Source of the DNA: Diplonema papillatum
Taxonomy: Eukaryota > Euglenozoa > Diplonemea > Diplonemida > Diplonemidae
Assembly (NCBI GenBank): GCA_030068145.1
Contig: JAPJBO010000121.1
Span: forward strand, 1-64,000
DNA length: 64,000 nucleotides
Direction: 5' to 3'
The notes under the pieces were generated by a model, which worked only from the letters and a program-made list of their open reading frames with translations, was not told where the DNA came from and searched no databases. Each line of letters starts with the position of its first letter. The first letter of the stretch is position 1. This document shows, piece by piece, positions 26,094-37,589 of this stretch. A program made the translations under genes and the position numbers.

Positions 26094-26167
26094 TGTCCTC
26101 GGCCGGTTTCGAACCGGGGTCTTCAAGCCCTGAAGGCGCGCGCCGTTCACTCTGCCATCACGGTGTC
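26094..26167 (-). pseudogene. tRNA-like sequence with Pol III A and B boxes
   Basis: Read on the minus strand, it has an A-box-like TGGCAGAGTGAACGG and, about 40 bases later, a perfect B box GGTTCGAAACC within a T-arm-like hairpin. It is 74 bases long. The 5' and 3' acceptor strands do not pair well, and I could not fold a convincing anticodon arm, so it is probably a tRNA pseudogene or the tRNA-derived head of a SINE, not a working tRNA. The following sequence on that strand shows no clear SINE tail. Confidence 0.4.
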
Positions 26168-26394
26168 AGTTTCAGGGGGGAAAACTTCCTAAGGAGACCC
26201 TTTACGAAACGACACTATAAAAAAGTGCCCCTAAAAAGTGGGGTTGGCTCGATAGAGCTATTAGCATACCTCTAGTCTCGGAAAAAGGGGTATATTTCGT
26301 CCAGTGGCTTATATGGGTCTGGTGCTCGGACCAAGTCCGAGCCAGTGGCTTATATATGGGTGTGGTGCTCGGACCAAGTCCGAGCCAGGGGATC

Positions 26395-27060
26395 AGCTTC
26401 TATATCCACATTTGGACTGTCAATCCAAATTTGGAAAGGCCGCCGAGAAAAAAAGAAGAAAAAAAATGGCCACACCACCACCCAGGCCCGGCAGAGGTAG
26501 CCAAGTGCAATTCGAGGGCCACTCAGGGTCCAGCCTTGTCGTGAAGATACGTCGTGTAACAGAAGTTCGGCGAATACAATGTATCGAATGGGTCGGCGGG
26601 TGTGAGGCAACTTTTTTCTGTTCGCACTGCCCTTGCGACAGGGTGGTGGAGGAGGGAGCAAGCTAGCTTGGATGTCTGCGCATGATGGACAAACCCATTT
26701 CTGCGGGCCTGGAAACTTGGTGTACCATACCGTTTCTTTTCCGGCTCGCTACGCGAGCCGAAAAATTGATTAGTATTTGAAGAACACTGGGTGGAGATGA
26801 CCACTACACTACATTAGGGGGCCGCACATGTTACGACCATTAATTAGAGTACGTAGTGTGTAGCTCCATTCTTCGACTGTACTCAGAGACAAGATGCCGT
26901 ACCGAGGGTTCCAGTCGACAAAACCTGGCTGTTGCTTACACTGAAGGTTGAGGCCGGAGAGGTGGCAGAGACCTGTGCCTGGCAGGTGAGCCCCCTAAGT
27001 GCAGAAACTGCTGAAACAGTGAGAACGCAAAAAGCCGTTTGCGGTCCAAATCTGGAAAAT
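26395..27060. repeat. Interspersed repeat family R1, copy 1
   Basis: It aligns over its whole length with 42025-42766, sharing GGGGAT(C/T)AGCTTCTATATC at one end and GGAAAATGGGCTGGAGACCA at the other, plus a central block (GGGTCGGCGGGTGTGAGGCA) and small indels. Near the left end GGACTGTCAATCCAAATTTGG forms a hairpin. It is probably a non-autonomous interspersed element, and I see no conserved frame. It is preceded at 26300-26390 by two copies of a CTTATATGGGT...GCTCGGACCAAGTCCGAGC hairpin block. Confidence 0.7.
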
Positions 27061-29923
27061 GGGCTGGAGACCAAGCTAATGCCCTGGTCCGAGCCAGGGG
27101 ATTAGTTTCCGTTGCAGATTTAGACCGACGGTCTAAATCTGCAAACCGGACTTGGCCGGGAAGAAAAAAAAAAAAATGTTCAAAAACGGTGTCCAAAGTA
27201 AATATAGGCGGGGGGTGTGGTGTTTGTAGCGGAAGGCTGCTGAGCCTCCGCTGCTGAGACCCAGCCGCTGCCGTTCAATTGTGTTCAGCTTTGGGTCGGC
27301 AGGTTGCAGCTGCCACTGTGCTTCATTACCAGATCAAGGTCCTGTTTGCCAGTTGAGTATCCCACACGAGCTAAGAGTTGCCCATGTATGATAAAGGGGG
27401 GCGGAGTTATTTTTGCCCAAATTTTCCGTCGCGCCTTCGGCGCGATGTTGCTAAAAATAACGCTAAAAATGTTGTTGTAAGCACGGCGGCGCACACCAAA
27501 ACTGTGGACCTAATATCATAGGAATCATAGGAAAATAGGTCCCCAGGTCCACCCCCAGGCATCTTGTTAAGAACCATCCATCCATCCATCAGCCGGCTGA
27601 CCCCCCCCCCCTCAGGCTATTTTCACTGTGGAGGGGGGAGACGCTACCTGTCACACTCTAAGGTGGTCACCACGGTGGGCGGTCAGAAAAAAAAAAAAAA
27701 AAAATTGCCCCAAATACATGGCTTCCGATGCTTTTGGTCTCAAATTTAATTCACATGAGGAACGTGCGGAAAAGATCCAAAAAGGTGAAAAAAAAAAACT
27801 TTTCCGAGTTTCATGCAGCAGGGGTACAAGCTCCAGAAAAGGGTCCAGGGTGTAGTCTGGTAGGGAGAGGCTGCCCCCAACTTGCCATATTTGGGTCGCC
27901 AAGTCCACATTAGCATCACTTTGCGGGCTTCGTGGTTTTGTGCAGTTGGCTTGGTGCCACGGGATCTATCGGCTTGTTGCGGACCTCCTGCAAGAACACG
28001 AAGGAAAAGTACATAGTTGTTTGCAACGCATACTTGTTTTCCGGTAAGGAGTGGGCAGGACGTTTCAAAGGGGGAAAAGAGGAACACAAAGCACATGATT
28101 GCTTCTTGGAAATAGTAGGCGGGACGTTCTTGATTAGAGTGAAAGTTCGTAAGTAAGTTAATCACTCTGCTCGATGGTCGCTTCACACTGCCGCACATCA
28201 ACCTGCTCATCCTCCTTGGCTGTCAGCTGAGGCCTCTGCCCTTCATTGAAGGCGTCCGCGGCCAGGCATATTAGTATTGCCTCACAGGTTGATTAGCCAA
28301 GCCAAAAGACACATCCCAAAAGAAAAGAATCGGGCCAGGTTGACATTTACATAAGCCCTGCTCACAGTCCATGATCGCAAGCTGGGACCGGTGCCAGGAG
28401 GAACCAACACGTGTTGGTTTGGCGGGACCCAGTTCGTGGTCTACAAGGCGAAATGAGAGCAAGATTTCGTACAAGAACCTCAAGAACGTCCACGTTGCTT
28501 TTGTGTGTGCTAATGGTCCACGCAATCAGTCGATGGATTGTTGCCCGACTCGGATGTAGGACGGACCCACCCTTCGGTCCAAGGCTGGACGGAAACCCTG
28601 ACTGTGACAAACCAATGATAGTAGGGGGCTGATGTGAGAACTTTAATACATGCGGAAACACATGCGGAAACACGTACGGAATTCCGCACGTACGGAAAAT
28701 CACAATGGTATTCACGTGCGGAATTCCGTACGTTCCGCATGCGGAACGCAAGGCCTGCCCAAATACCCCAAATACCACACTTTGGAAAAATTTTGTGGGC
28801 CCACTTTTGGCAGAAAATTTTGACCATTTCACCTTAGAGAATTTGGCCACCCAGCCTCCAAGGCAACTGCACTGTAGAGGGGGCAAGGAAGAGTATTTTA
28901 CTGTAATTTATTGTATTTTATGTATTTTTCAGGCCCGAAAGTCTTTACATTCCAGCAGAACATCCAGCAGAGCACATAGGAAACATGCTACATTCACGCA
29001 AGTACTTTTTGCACATATGAGCACTGTCCTGTAGGTAAAGCAAAGCGCAAAAAGTCATAACAAGATGCCAAGGAAAACTTGCTGGGCCCAGGTACATCAG
29101 AAATGCTGAATGCGTGCAGAGGGAGCCAGCTGAAGCACGGAGTGGTTAGAGAAACGACACAGAGAAACGACGCCTAATTTTCCTGAGCATTTTCAATAAT
29201 TAGGTACGAGTAGAATGCTGTGGCACCCTAAAACCAACAGCAGCAAAGGAAGTCTACAAAACGGTAACAAAATCTAGCGAGACTTTTGGCCGCCAGCAAG
29301 GAAATCTACAAAACGGTAACAAAATGTAGCGAGACTTTTGGCCCAGGGTGCAAACCTGAAGAACTGCTACTGTTACCTGGTGCTTGTATTTTATTGTATT
29401 GTATTGTATTTTATTTTATTTTATCTTATTCAGGCTGAGTCAGTGTATTTTATCTTCCTGGGGGGGGGGTCTGGTTTATCCGGCCATCCGGCCAAAGTGG
29501 CTGATCCTTAACAAGAGCGCTGTCCACCCCCCTTCAGCTGCCTGATGAGACTGTCTGTTAACGATTTTGACTGTTTTTGGAGCGCGTCCCCATATGGCAC
29601 CCAACCCCACAGGGAACCCAGAAGCATTCAGAAACCCCCGAAACGCTTGATCCAGACTGGTGTAGGTTGAAAAAACGCCCGCAAAATGTGTCGCCAAACT
29701 GACGGGGTGACCATAATTGACCCTCAAGGAGCCATGAAGACCCCTCTTTTGCCGAACGAAGTTGTGGAGATGTGTCGGCTCCGCCCCAAGACGCCGTACA
29801 TCGGCGAAAACGGCACCGAAACACCGCCCAAAACCACCCCATAGTAACGGTCTAAATCTGCAAACCCTGGAAGCCTTCAAACTAATACCCTGGTCCGAGC
29901 AACGAAAAAAAAAAAAGCATAGA

Positions 29924-30400
29924 ATGCCCCGGCTGAGGGGCCCAGTAGTAGTGCTACAGTACAGCAGTCACACTAGCAGTACACAGCACCGGTTACTGCA
30001 CCTTTGGATAAGCAACGTACAGCCTCAATTTTGGAACCTGCGACTGGCCCAATAGCTTGAAAAATTTCCGCGCCTGCGGCGCTGGTATTTCTGGCTGTTT
30101 CATGACGTGTTGCCAAGAAAGCGAAGACCGCGGCTGTCCGCCGAGATTACCCCCTCAGGTGACACCACTTTATCTCTAGCCATACTTCAACGTTCTTGAA
30201 TGATCCCGGCACACTGCTACAGTACCCCAACACTTGCCTTCTTCGCATGGCTCTTTTGCTTCCCGAAGGACAGTCTCTGTGGTGGACAGTAGTGACAACC
30301 ACAAAAGAGGTGCACCCTGTCGGGTACATAAACGTGCAGTTGTGCCGCAACTGGGATTTTTAGTAACTCCGAGCAATTTATGGACAGTTACGTGGGAGAA
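29924..30400 (+). repeat. Interspersed repeat family R2, copy 1
   Basis: This is one of three closely similar copies (also 30469-30905 and 50134-50605). It starts ATGCCCCGGCTGAGGGGCCC after an A-run preceded by CTGGTCCGAGCAA. It runs through GAACCTGCGACTGG, TGTTGCCAAGAAAGCG and GGACAGTCTCTGTGGTGGA to GCAACTGGGATTTTTAGTAA. The family is non-coding. The A-run and fixed edge suggest a short interspersed element, and the perfect GCCCCGGCTGAGGGGC hairpin at the start is notable. Confidence 0.75.
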
Positions 30401-30468
30401 GTTTTTAAAAAAAAGGCCCTGGTCCGAGCAACCAAAAAAAAAAAAAAAAAAAAAAAAGACACAATGAT

Positions 30469-30905
30469 GCCCCGGCTGAGGGGCCCAGTAGTAGTGCTAC
30501 AGCAGTCACACTAGCAGTACACAGCACCGGTTACTGCACCTGTGGATCATCGTTGAAGCAACGTACAGCCTCAATTTTGGAACCTGCGACTGGGCCAATA
30601 GCTTAAAAAAATTTCCGCGCCTGCGGCGCTGGTATTTCTGGCTTGTGTATTGTTTCATGACGTGTTGCCAAGAAAGCGAAGACCGCGGCTGTCAGCTCTG
30701 CTGTTGCAGATTACTGCCAAGTGTTCTTGAATGATCCCGGCACACTGCTACAGTACCCCAACCTCGCCTTCTTCGCATGGCTCTTTTGCTTCCCGAAGGA
30801 CAGTCTCTGTGGTGGACAGTAGTGACAAACCACAAAAGAGGTGCGCCCTGTCGGGTACATAAACGTGCAGTTGTGCCGCAACTGGGATTTTTAGTAACTC
30901 CGGGT
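30469..30905 (+). repeat. Interspersed repeat family R2, copy 2
   Basis: It follows copy 1 by about 70 bp in the same orientation. The junction contains a second A-run after GGCCCTGGTCCGAGCAACC. Internal indels distinguish it from copy 1, for example an added TTGTGTATTG near 30645 and a replaced block near 30695-30725. The two are therefore separate insertions or an old tandem duplication. Confidence 0.75.
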
Positions 30906-31384
30906 CTGACGGGTACTGAGGCCCCATACCCTTCCTAAAACATCATTCTGCGTTCAAATACGCCCTCAGAAGCCTCCGGAGAGCCTTCTATGATGTCCCA
31001 AATGCGATTTTATGGGTTTTTGGGGGGTCCCCCCGTCTGCTGGCCGTAAACCGCCATAGAAGACACATATGCAACCTGATGCTGGGTCGCTCCTCGGAGC
31101 AAAATCCCGGCCTAAACACACGTATTCGGCGTTCTCTATCATTCTCCAGGTGCATTCGACCCTCGGACTTCATAAATTATCTCGCTTACAGGTGTTCCGG
31201 GGTGTGCAAAAACAAGGCAAATGGACCTACAGACCGTACCACGCCCTGCCTGTCTATACAGGCTTTGGGGTCGAATTGCGCCGCCTTGGCGCCATGTGCA
31301 CCGTTTTGGTCTCGTTTGTGCTGCTTACGTACCATATATAAGGCCCTGATTTCGTCCGGTAAGAAAGAAAAAAGGGGTATTTCC

Positions 31385-31573
31385 CTTCGAGCCATCAAAA
31401 CAAATTTAATTCCCTAACAGCCAGCAAAACAAATTTAATTGCCTAACATCCAGCAGAAACAAATTTAATTCCCTAACAGCCAGCGAAAACAATTGCATTC
31501 CCTCACAGCCAGCAAAACAAATGTAATTCCCTTACAGCCAGCAGCAAAACAAATTTAATTCCCTTATAGCACT
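31385..31573 (-). repeat. 30-bp tandem array, left arm of an inverted pair
   Basis: Six units of CAAATTTAATTCCCTAACAG plus CCAGCAAAA. The inverse of this array, also six units, lies at 33058-33247, so the 1.5 kb between could be the inside of a foldback-type element of about 1.9 kb with repetitive arms. A stray unit variant (CAATTGCATTCCCTCACAG) shows divergence within the arm. Confidence 0.8.
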
Positions 31574-31845
31574 TGACCAGAACAGTCCACCAGCCTGGAC
31601 AGCTAGTCCCACCAGTCTGGACGCCTGGACAGGATGACCAGTTCTACCAGCCTGAGTGGGAAAACGTTGGTTGCCCGACCTGTCCTGCTGTAGGAAGGAG
31701 TGGGGATGAAAGGACAAGATTGTTAAAAGTCACACGAATCACAGGAGGTAGAACATGATTCATGGCATTAAGTTTGAAAGTACGAATCACAGGACGTGGA
31801 ACATGATTCGTAGGACTGAGCACAAAGTTACCTAGTTTTCAAAAC

Positions 31846-32228
31846 ACCGCAACGGAGCAGGCGCCCTAGGCTCGGTCAGGACTGATCCCTCACACCGAAG
31901 TGATCACGGGTTGCCTTGTGAGCGTAGATGCGCGGGGCTGAACTCAGGCTGCATGAGGGGGTTTTGTCAGGAAACAATGGCCCACCACACCGGATCTCAA
32001 GAGTAAGCTTCGTTTCCAAAAGTCGTGATCAAGTCTGTATACCCACAGAAGGCGCGAACTTAACGCAAGGACCCTTCAGACGTGGAACGCATTGGTCAGA
32101 AAAGCAAACACCGCAACGGAGCAGGCGCCCGGCAGGCATTAGGCTCGGTCAGGACTGATCCCTCACACTGAAGTGATTATGGGTAGCCTTGTGAGCGCTA
32201 GGTGCGCGGGGCTGAACTCAGGCTGCAT
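31846..32228 (+). repeat. Two direct copies of a 110-125-bp block
   Basis: 31846-31957 and 32105-32228 share CACCGCAACGGAGCAGGCGCC, GGCTCGGTCAGGACTGATCC, GAAGTGAT and GCGGGGCTGAACTCAGGCTG, with one insertion (GGCAGGCATT) in the second. They lie between the two inverted 30-bp arrays. No coding function is seen. Confidence 0.75.
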
Positions 32229-33057
32229 AGTGGGTTTGCTGTACTGCCGTAGCATCGATCAGCGAGTAAACGTATCCATCCCTGGCCGTGGCGCTCGATG
32301 GCTTCGGTAAACCGCATCGCGTATACAGACGAGACTTGACTCCGTACTTAGAGAGCGAATTCTGTTGATCGTAGTGCAGATGGCTTTACGCAGGATGATG
32401 CAATATTACCCCCCCCCCTTCCCGCTTTGTCCTCCCAAAAAAAAAGGGGATACCTTCCAGGATGCATGCCTTTGACCAATGCCTCCAGATTTTGCTCATA
32501 ATTTGCGAAGTGCATTTCCCTGACAACAGTTGAGGAAAACAATTTCCGACAGGAGTCGCCGTTGACAGGGACTGGTCCCCTAAAGCACTGATCACTCCCC
32601 AGGAGCAATCAGTATCTTACTTCATCAATTCCAGCACCATAATCAAACTCACGTATAATCAAGGCGCTTCCTTTTGATTCAGAAAGGATTCATGTCCGCG
32701 CGAACCCCCTACGGCACTTTAAAATGTTGGGACAGCCCTAATCCTATTGCATGTTCGCGTGTTTCACAATAACCCGGTCGGTTACTCCATCTGTACGGGC
32801 TTGCTTTTGCACGCATGTGTATCCGCGTGCTTATCCCTTCCCTCCATCCCTTTGCTTAGTTCGTGAGCCATGATTGTTTCGTAAAAATGGCCAACACTTG
32901 GCCAAAGTCTAAACCCGGCAACAGAGGCCAAAATAGGCCAAACTATGGGCAAATCGGCCAATATGGCAAAAAATGGCCAAAATCTGGAAAATTTGCCAAA
33001 ATGGGTCAAAATAGACCTACATCCGGAAAATGTGAAAATCCAAAAAAAAGTGCTGTC

Positions 33058-33247
33058 GCTGGCTATAAGGGAATTAAATTTGTTTTTCCTGGCTCGAAGG
33101 GAATTAAATTTGTTTTTGCTGGCTGTAACGGAATTAAATTTGTTCTGATGGCTCGAAGGGAATTAAATTTGTTTTGCTGGCTGTTAGGGAATTAAATTTG
33201 TTTTTGCTGGCTGTTAGGGAATTTCATTTGTACCTGCTGGCTATAAG
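33058..33247 (+). repeat. 30-bp tandem array, right arm of an inverted pair
   Basis: Six units of GGGAATTAAATTTGTTTTTG plus CTGGCTGTTA (variants CTCGAAGG and CTATAAGG), inverted relative to 31385-31573. It ends only about 100 bases from the donor site of the phosphatase exon at 33346. Confidence 0.8.
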
Positions 33248-33345
33248 GTAAATTGCTCAAGAAAAAAACATGCCGCACAGAAAAAAAACACTGTCGAGGT
33301 ACCGGGATTCGAAAATTAGGTACGGGTTAATACGAAATAGCATAC

Positions 33346-33772
33346 CGTCGATGTCAATCGGAAGTACAATGTCCGGTGATTGTACCGGGCGGAATGAGCT
33401 GTGAACAAGTGTTTCATCGAGGTCAAGCACCATGCAAATCCTGTTCTTGTGGTGCTCGAAGGGCGGGGGTAGGAGAGGTTCGTATTGGCTGGCGATGACC
33501 GGCGAGAAGTTGCGTCCAGTGGCCGAAGGCTGTTGGACAGGTTGCTGGTGAGTGATCTGAACTCTTTCCTGCCCCTGTGTGACGAGGTCTGCCGCACCGC
33601 CCCTGCCCGAAGAAGGCTTGCTCCTGCTGGGGCTATCCTTCTCCTTGTCCTTCTTCAGCAGCGGCAAGCTGCTGGAAGAGCTTTTCGACGTAGCTTCTTG
33701 GTCATTTCTGTTTTCTCGGAACTTGCGAAAGTATGAGGTGACCTTCTCCCGCTTTGCACCTGCTGCACTCAT
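33346..33772 (-). CDS. SCP/FCP1-like phosphatase, exon 1 (N-terminus and DxDxT motif)
   Basis: This exon encodes about 142 residues and one base of the next codon. I start it at the first ATG of the open frame (33772-33770, MSAAGAKREK); the frame is open upstream, where TTTTGGCAG could instead be an acceptor. Residues 1-105 are charged and Ser/Gln-rich and look disordered. Residues 112-127 read ICMVLDLDETLVHSSF, with the DxDxT nucleophile motif at 117-121. In this family the first Asp takes the phosphate. The donor GTATGC at 33345 joins in phase to the exon at 23771. Together the exons give a nearly complete FCP1-homology domain. Expected place and role: nuclear or cytosolic Ser/Thr phosphatase, substrate unknown. 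Confidence 0.85.
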
Positions 33773-33849
33773 TCCGACGTCGCTTGCTCCCTCTGTTTCG
33801 CCTGCCAAAACGTCGTGTCAATGCCGTTGCGGTTGGCGAAAACTCTTCC

Positions 33850-35890
33850 GCAATGTTGCTTTCTCACCCGTTGATTATTTCCACGTTTTTTGAGTGTTTC
33901 GGGTGTAAAGATACTCTCGTGTTCTGTTGTGGTAGTGCCAGATGATGAACATGCGTATGTCCGCGGAGGTGGACTACATGCCAGGGAGAGAGCATAATTA
34001 TTATGAATAGGGAGCGAGAGAGTACGGGACGATGCGTTATGAGTACGGGACGATGCGTTATGACCTTTGCACGCACAGGGTATCCGTGGGAGATATGTCG
34101 CAGCTTTTGGCAGGCTTCGCCTATCCCCGAGGAGCTTCTCGCGGACGGTCGTCCTTCCTGGCCCGTGAATGCATGAATTGGAGCCACAAGAAGTCGTCTC
34201 TCCTGAGCTTGTGGTCATTCGTAGCACGACTCTAAACGAGCACAAACTCCCTTGAAAACGCTTCTGTGTGTGAGTGCGCCTCATTCTTTTCTCTATCCAC
34301 TTTCTGTGTTTCGGACGATCCCGTGTGGGCATAGTGTTGGGAATATTCGGAGAATGGCTTCGGTCCCTGAGTTTTTCAGGGTTGCTGGAAAATGGCGCTT
34401 CAGGCAGTGTAGTTGAAGGTCGAAGACGAGAACAAGCCATCTGTAAGGAGCATTCTCAGACGGTTTCCCGAGCACAAGTTTCTCTGTTCAAGCATGTGAA
34501 CTGGTATTTCGTTCACAGTACCCCTCGATTGTTCAGCACTGTACCGTACGATTAGGATTGAGATCTGCCACGCACCGTTTTGTTCCGTACCGTCTGTTCC
34601 GTGCTTTCCGTACCGTTCCAGACCTACCAGCGCCGGGCTGTTACACATGAACAATCTGCAGCGTTGACGCGTATTCCTGAAAGAAGTGGCTACAGCAAGA
34701 AGAGCGGCAACCAGAATCAACAGTGGTAACAGGAATAACAGGGGTAACAGGGGGGCGGGGGTGGCGGGGCGGAGCCGTGGGCTCTGCTTGCGTTGAGATC
34801 TGGGAGGGCGGAAGGAACATGGGTAACAGCTGTGCTCTTACTTTTCGTGAAGCTAATCCTATTCCAGGAGAGACGGGTAGAAACGGGGCCAACTCGAGCT
34901 CATAAGGGTATGCTCGGTTTACTTGGTTGGCTCTAGTCTGGCGTTTGAATGGGTACTGCGAACAGCCAAGCATCAGAAGAGGGGGAGAACGCCACAGGTT
35001 CCTGAAGATTCACATACAAAGAACTGTGTAGTTTTGGTGGGAACCAACGAACCGCGCCGACAGTAATTAGACGGCAAAGCGCGCTTCGTTTTCGATGTGG
35101 CTCCGGCTCCACCAGACTGTTTCGAGACTTTTCTTTTCGTTTTCTCTTCGGGAAGACAAAACGAACAGGTCGGAAACGGGGCAGGCAAATTCGGTTATTC
35201 TCCAGAAGGACTTTTTATGTGCGGGGTGGGCAGGAAGCCGAAGGAGTGTAGGGGTCGAAAGGCCGGAGGCTGAGGCTGGGCCGCCGACTGTAGGCCGTTT
35301 GCCAGCGAGGGCCGAGAGGCAGAGACAGGGATCGCCATCAACGGATTGCGCGAGCCATCTGCAAGGGAGACGCAAGAGCGCAGCAGAAAGGAAGAGAACG
35401 GAAGAGCAGAACTTGCAATGACCTGAAAATGAGATCAAAGCCCACAAGACAACGTCACGATTAACGCTTGCCACCACGTGTTACCACAGCCGACACTTTT
35501 AACTGACTTTGTTCATTGTGCCTGTAAGTAACCGTCCCTCCACCCAACCAATCGCACGCACGATTTGACTTTCTTCCTTTCCCTTTCCTCGATGCATCAG
35601 ACTGCTGAGACTCAGAGTAGGGTGCTTGGTGCAAAAGGCTCCGTGAGACACTGTGCGATGCAGAACGACTCGGTTCTCGAAACGATGAAGGCCTGGCGCA
35701 GGTCCGCGTCCCGCTGCGGCGTGCGCATGCTGCCGACGTTCTTCTCGAGGATGACGACCCTGTGTTCTGTGATCCCGCATGCTGCGCTCAGCTCCCCCCC
35801 CTCCTTTTTATTCCGGTGGCGGACATATGACGGCAAACCATAAACGTAAGGCCGAGTCCCCCCTCCCCATGTCGGACAATTTCTGCTGCG
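33850..35890. other. No gene seen; upstream of the phosphatase gene
   Basis: The promoter of the minus-strand phosphatase should lie just above 33810, but I see no clear TATA box or initiator. A tandem ACGGGACGATGCGTTATGA doublet lies at about 34023-34062. TACCGT/CCGTACC-type short repeats are around 34580-34620. The open frames in this stretch are short and overlapping. Confidence 0.4.
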
Positions 35891-35903
35891 GTCTAAATGA
35901 CAC

Positions 35904-36144
35904 GTTCCCGGAGGAACAGCAAATAATGCCGAGCCGGGTGTGAAGCTAATCCCCAGGTCCCTTCGCAGAGCTACTGCCAACAGCTTCCTCGAGTACTGTG
36001 GCAGAGAGAACTTGATGGGTACTTCGAACGCAAAAGGGAAGACTGCGCGCTGTGGTTGTACCACTCGATGTTGAACACGGGTGTAAGTAGCTGCTTTGCC
36101 TCCGAGTGGAACATCAACATGCGCAACGATTTCCAGATCCAATC
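35904..36144 (-). CDS. Possible exon of an unidentified host gene
   Basis: A minus-strand frame is open for 780 bases (35612-36391). Within it the segment after a good acceptor (TTCTTCAG ending at 36145) reads like a folded beta-rich domain: LDLEIVAHVDVPLGG, FPFAFEVPIKFSLP, LLAVALRRDLGISFTPGS. The pattern faintly recalls bacterial YbaY/YscW-type lipoprotein domains (…PFPFELPY…YAVRARI…), but I would not name it. No clear donor follows, and no second exon was found. It could also be a chance frame. Confidence 0.25.
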
Positions 36145-36983
36145 CTGAAGAAGTGGCAGAAGCAGGCAATACGTTCACCCCAGAAGAAATCGCAGTTCGT
36201 GGGGAAGGCTGCCGCAGCGCCCCAGGACGCGCTCTCATCACCTCTGCAATCGGGAAGAAAGTACGCCAGCCGGGAAAAAACACCATTCCTCCGAGAAATA
36301 CCAGGGTAAATGGCTCTCGGGATGTTTTTCTCGGGCCATCTGTTCCCCCTTGGTGGGTTTCGCTCCCGCCTCCGGCAGGACCGAAAACCACTTCGGGGGG
36401 AACGCCCTGCTACTTCCCGGAGAAATGTAGTATCCCTCATCCCATATTATTATATAACTTTTGCCAGCGTTTTTTGTCTTGCCGGCGCCAGAAACCCCCC
36501 TGAAAACGAGTGAACGGAAAAAAATGATAAGGTGTTCAGTCAGTCAGGAACACCGCAGGAGAAAGGACCGCCTTTCACCTTCTTAACAAGCCGGAACACT
36601 TACCTTAGCGGTATACAGGTCTGTTGCAAGGTCACGCCATGCTCAACAGTTTAACGAAGCTCGCGCCACGTGATTGACGTCTTCTGTAAGAGCGACGCAC
36701 AGAGTAGCGGGCGCAGGAGTGGAAATTAAAAAAGAAGACTTTAAGTTCGTACGGAATGCGAATGACAGAGAACTAAATTGGTGTGATCGGTATAACCATG
36801 GGGTACTACGGGGGAACTACGGGGAACTGGCCTTGGGGTGTCCTTTTTTTTTTTGGTGGTTCTTGAGGGGCATAGGTCTCATGTTTCCCTCAGACTGCGG
36901 GGGCTTTGGAGTTAGTTAAAGGGTTTGGGGCTTTTTGGGGGTGTTGGTGGACAGGGGCGCCAGGGGTCTTCAAACCGGCGCGT

Positions 36984-37402
36984 TTAAATTTAGGGAAAAC
37001 GACAAAGTGGATTCTATATAACTGGATTACGACAAAGTGGATTATAATCCACTTTGTCGTCAATCCACTTTGTCGCCTAATCCACTTTGTCGCCCCGTAT
37101 GACGGACCTAAGCTCACTTTTGATGGTTTCAATGAACTCAAACAGCTCAAAATAGTCACTTTCCCTGTGGGAACTTTTTGTGAAAGGGTCCCCCTATATA
37201 ATTCATGCCGGTTGTCAGAAGCGACAAAGTGGATTATCAAAAGCGACAAAGTGGATTATTACTGGATTATAATCCACTAATAATCCACTTTGTCGCGACA
37301 AAGTGGATTATAATCCAATTTGTCTCGACAAAGTGGATTATGAATCCACTTTGTCGTAATCCAGTTATATAGAATCCGTTTTGTCGTTGACCCTAAATTT
37401 AA
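36984..37402. mobile_element. Foldback MITE built of CGACAAAGTGGATTA units
   Basis: The terminal inverted repeats start TTAAATTTAGGG and run about 50 bp through ATTCTATATAACTGGATTAC. Inside, the unit CGACAAAGTGGATTA and its inverse recur about ten times, many back to back as palindromes (AATCCACTTTGTCG against CGACAAAGTGGATT). It has no coding capacity. It lies 190 bp upstream of the first frame of the candidate element and may be a separate insertion or its subterminal binding-site array. Confidence 0.75.
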
Positions 37403-37589
37403 CAGAGAAGCATTGCATAATAAAGCTAGACAGCTTTATGAAATGCTTCTCTGTGTTCTAACATCTGCTGCTGTAGCCTAAACGAAATGCGACCCCAATA
37501 CGATGCAATCGCCTTACAGGTGACTTTTGCATCCGGAATCTCAAGCGAGCTCGAACTCTAAATAAAGCGCAAATCATCTCTCTCGTAAA

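Larger units (their letters stand above)
23772..33345 (-). other. 9.57-kb intron of the phosphatase gene
   Basis: The donor (GTATGC at 33345) and acceptor (CTTCCACAG ending at 23772) are phase-matched and interrupt the catalytic domain just after the DxDxT half. The intron holds a TIR element (24395-24984), a minisatellite (about 25090-25962), a tRNA-like sequence (26094-26167), at least three families of interspersed repeats (26395-27060, 29924-30400, 30469-30905) and inverted 30-bp arrays (31385-31573, 33058-33247). No other gene is apparent inside. AT-rich TATTTTATTTTATT runs lie near 28895-28925 and 29388-29455. Confidence 0.8.

Noticed and set aside
36805-36832. Tyrosine-recombinase site for the 784-residue protein
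   Set aside because: I could not find an Arg...HxxR...Tyr pattern in that protein, so a Crypton assignment is not supported; only the flanking repeats are reported.
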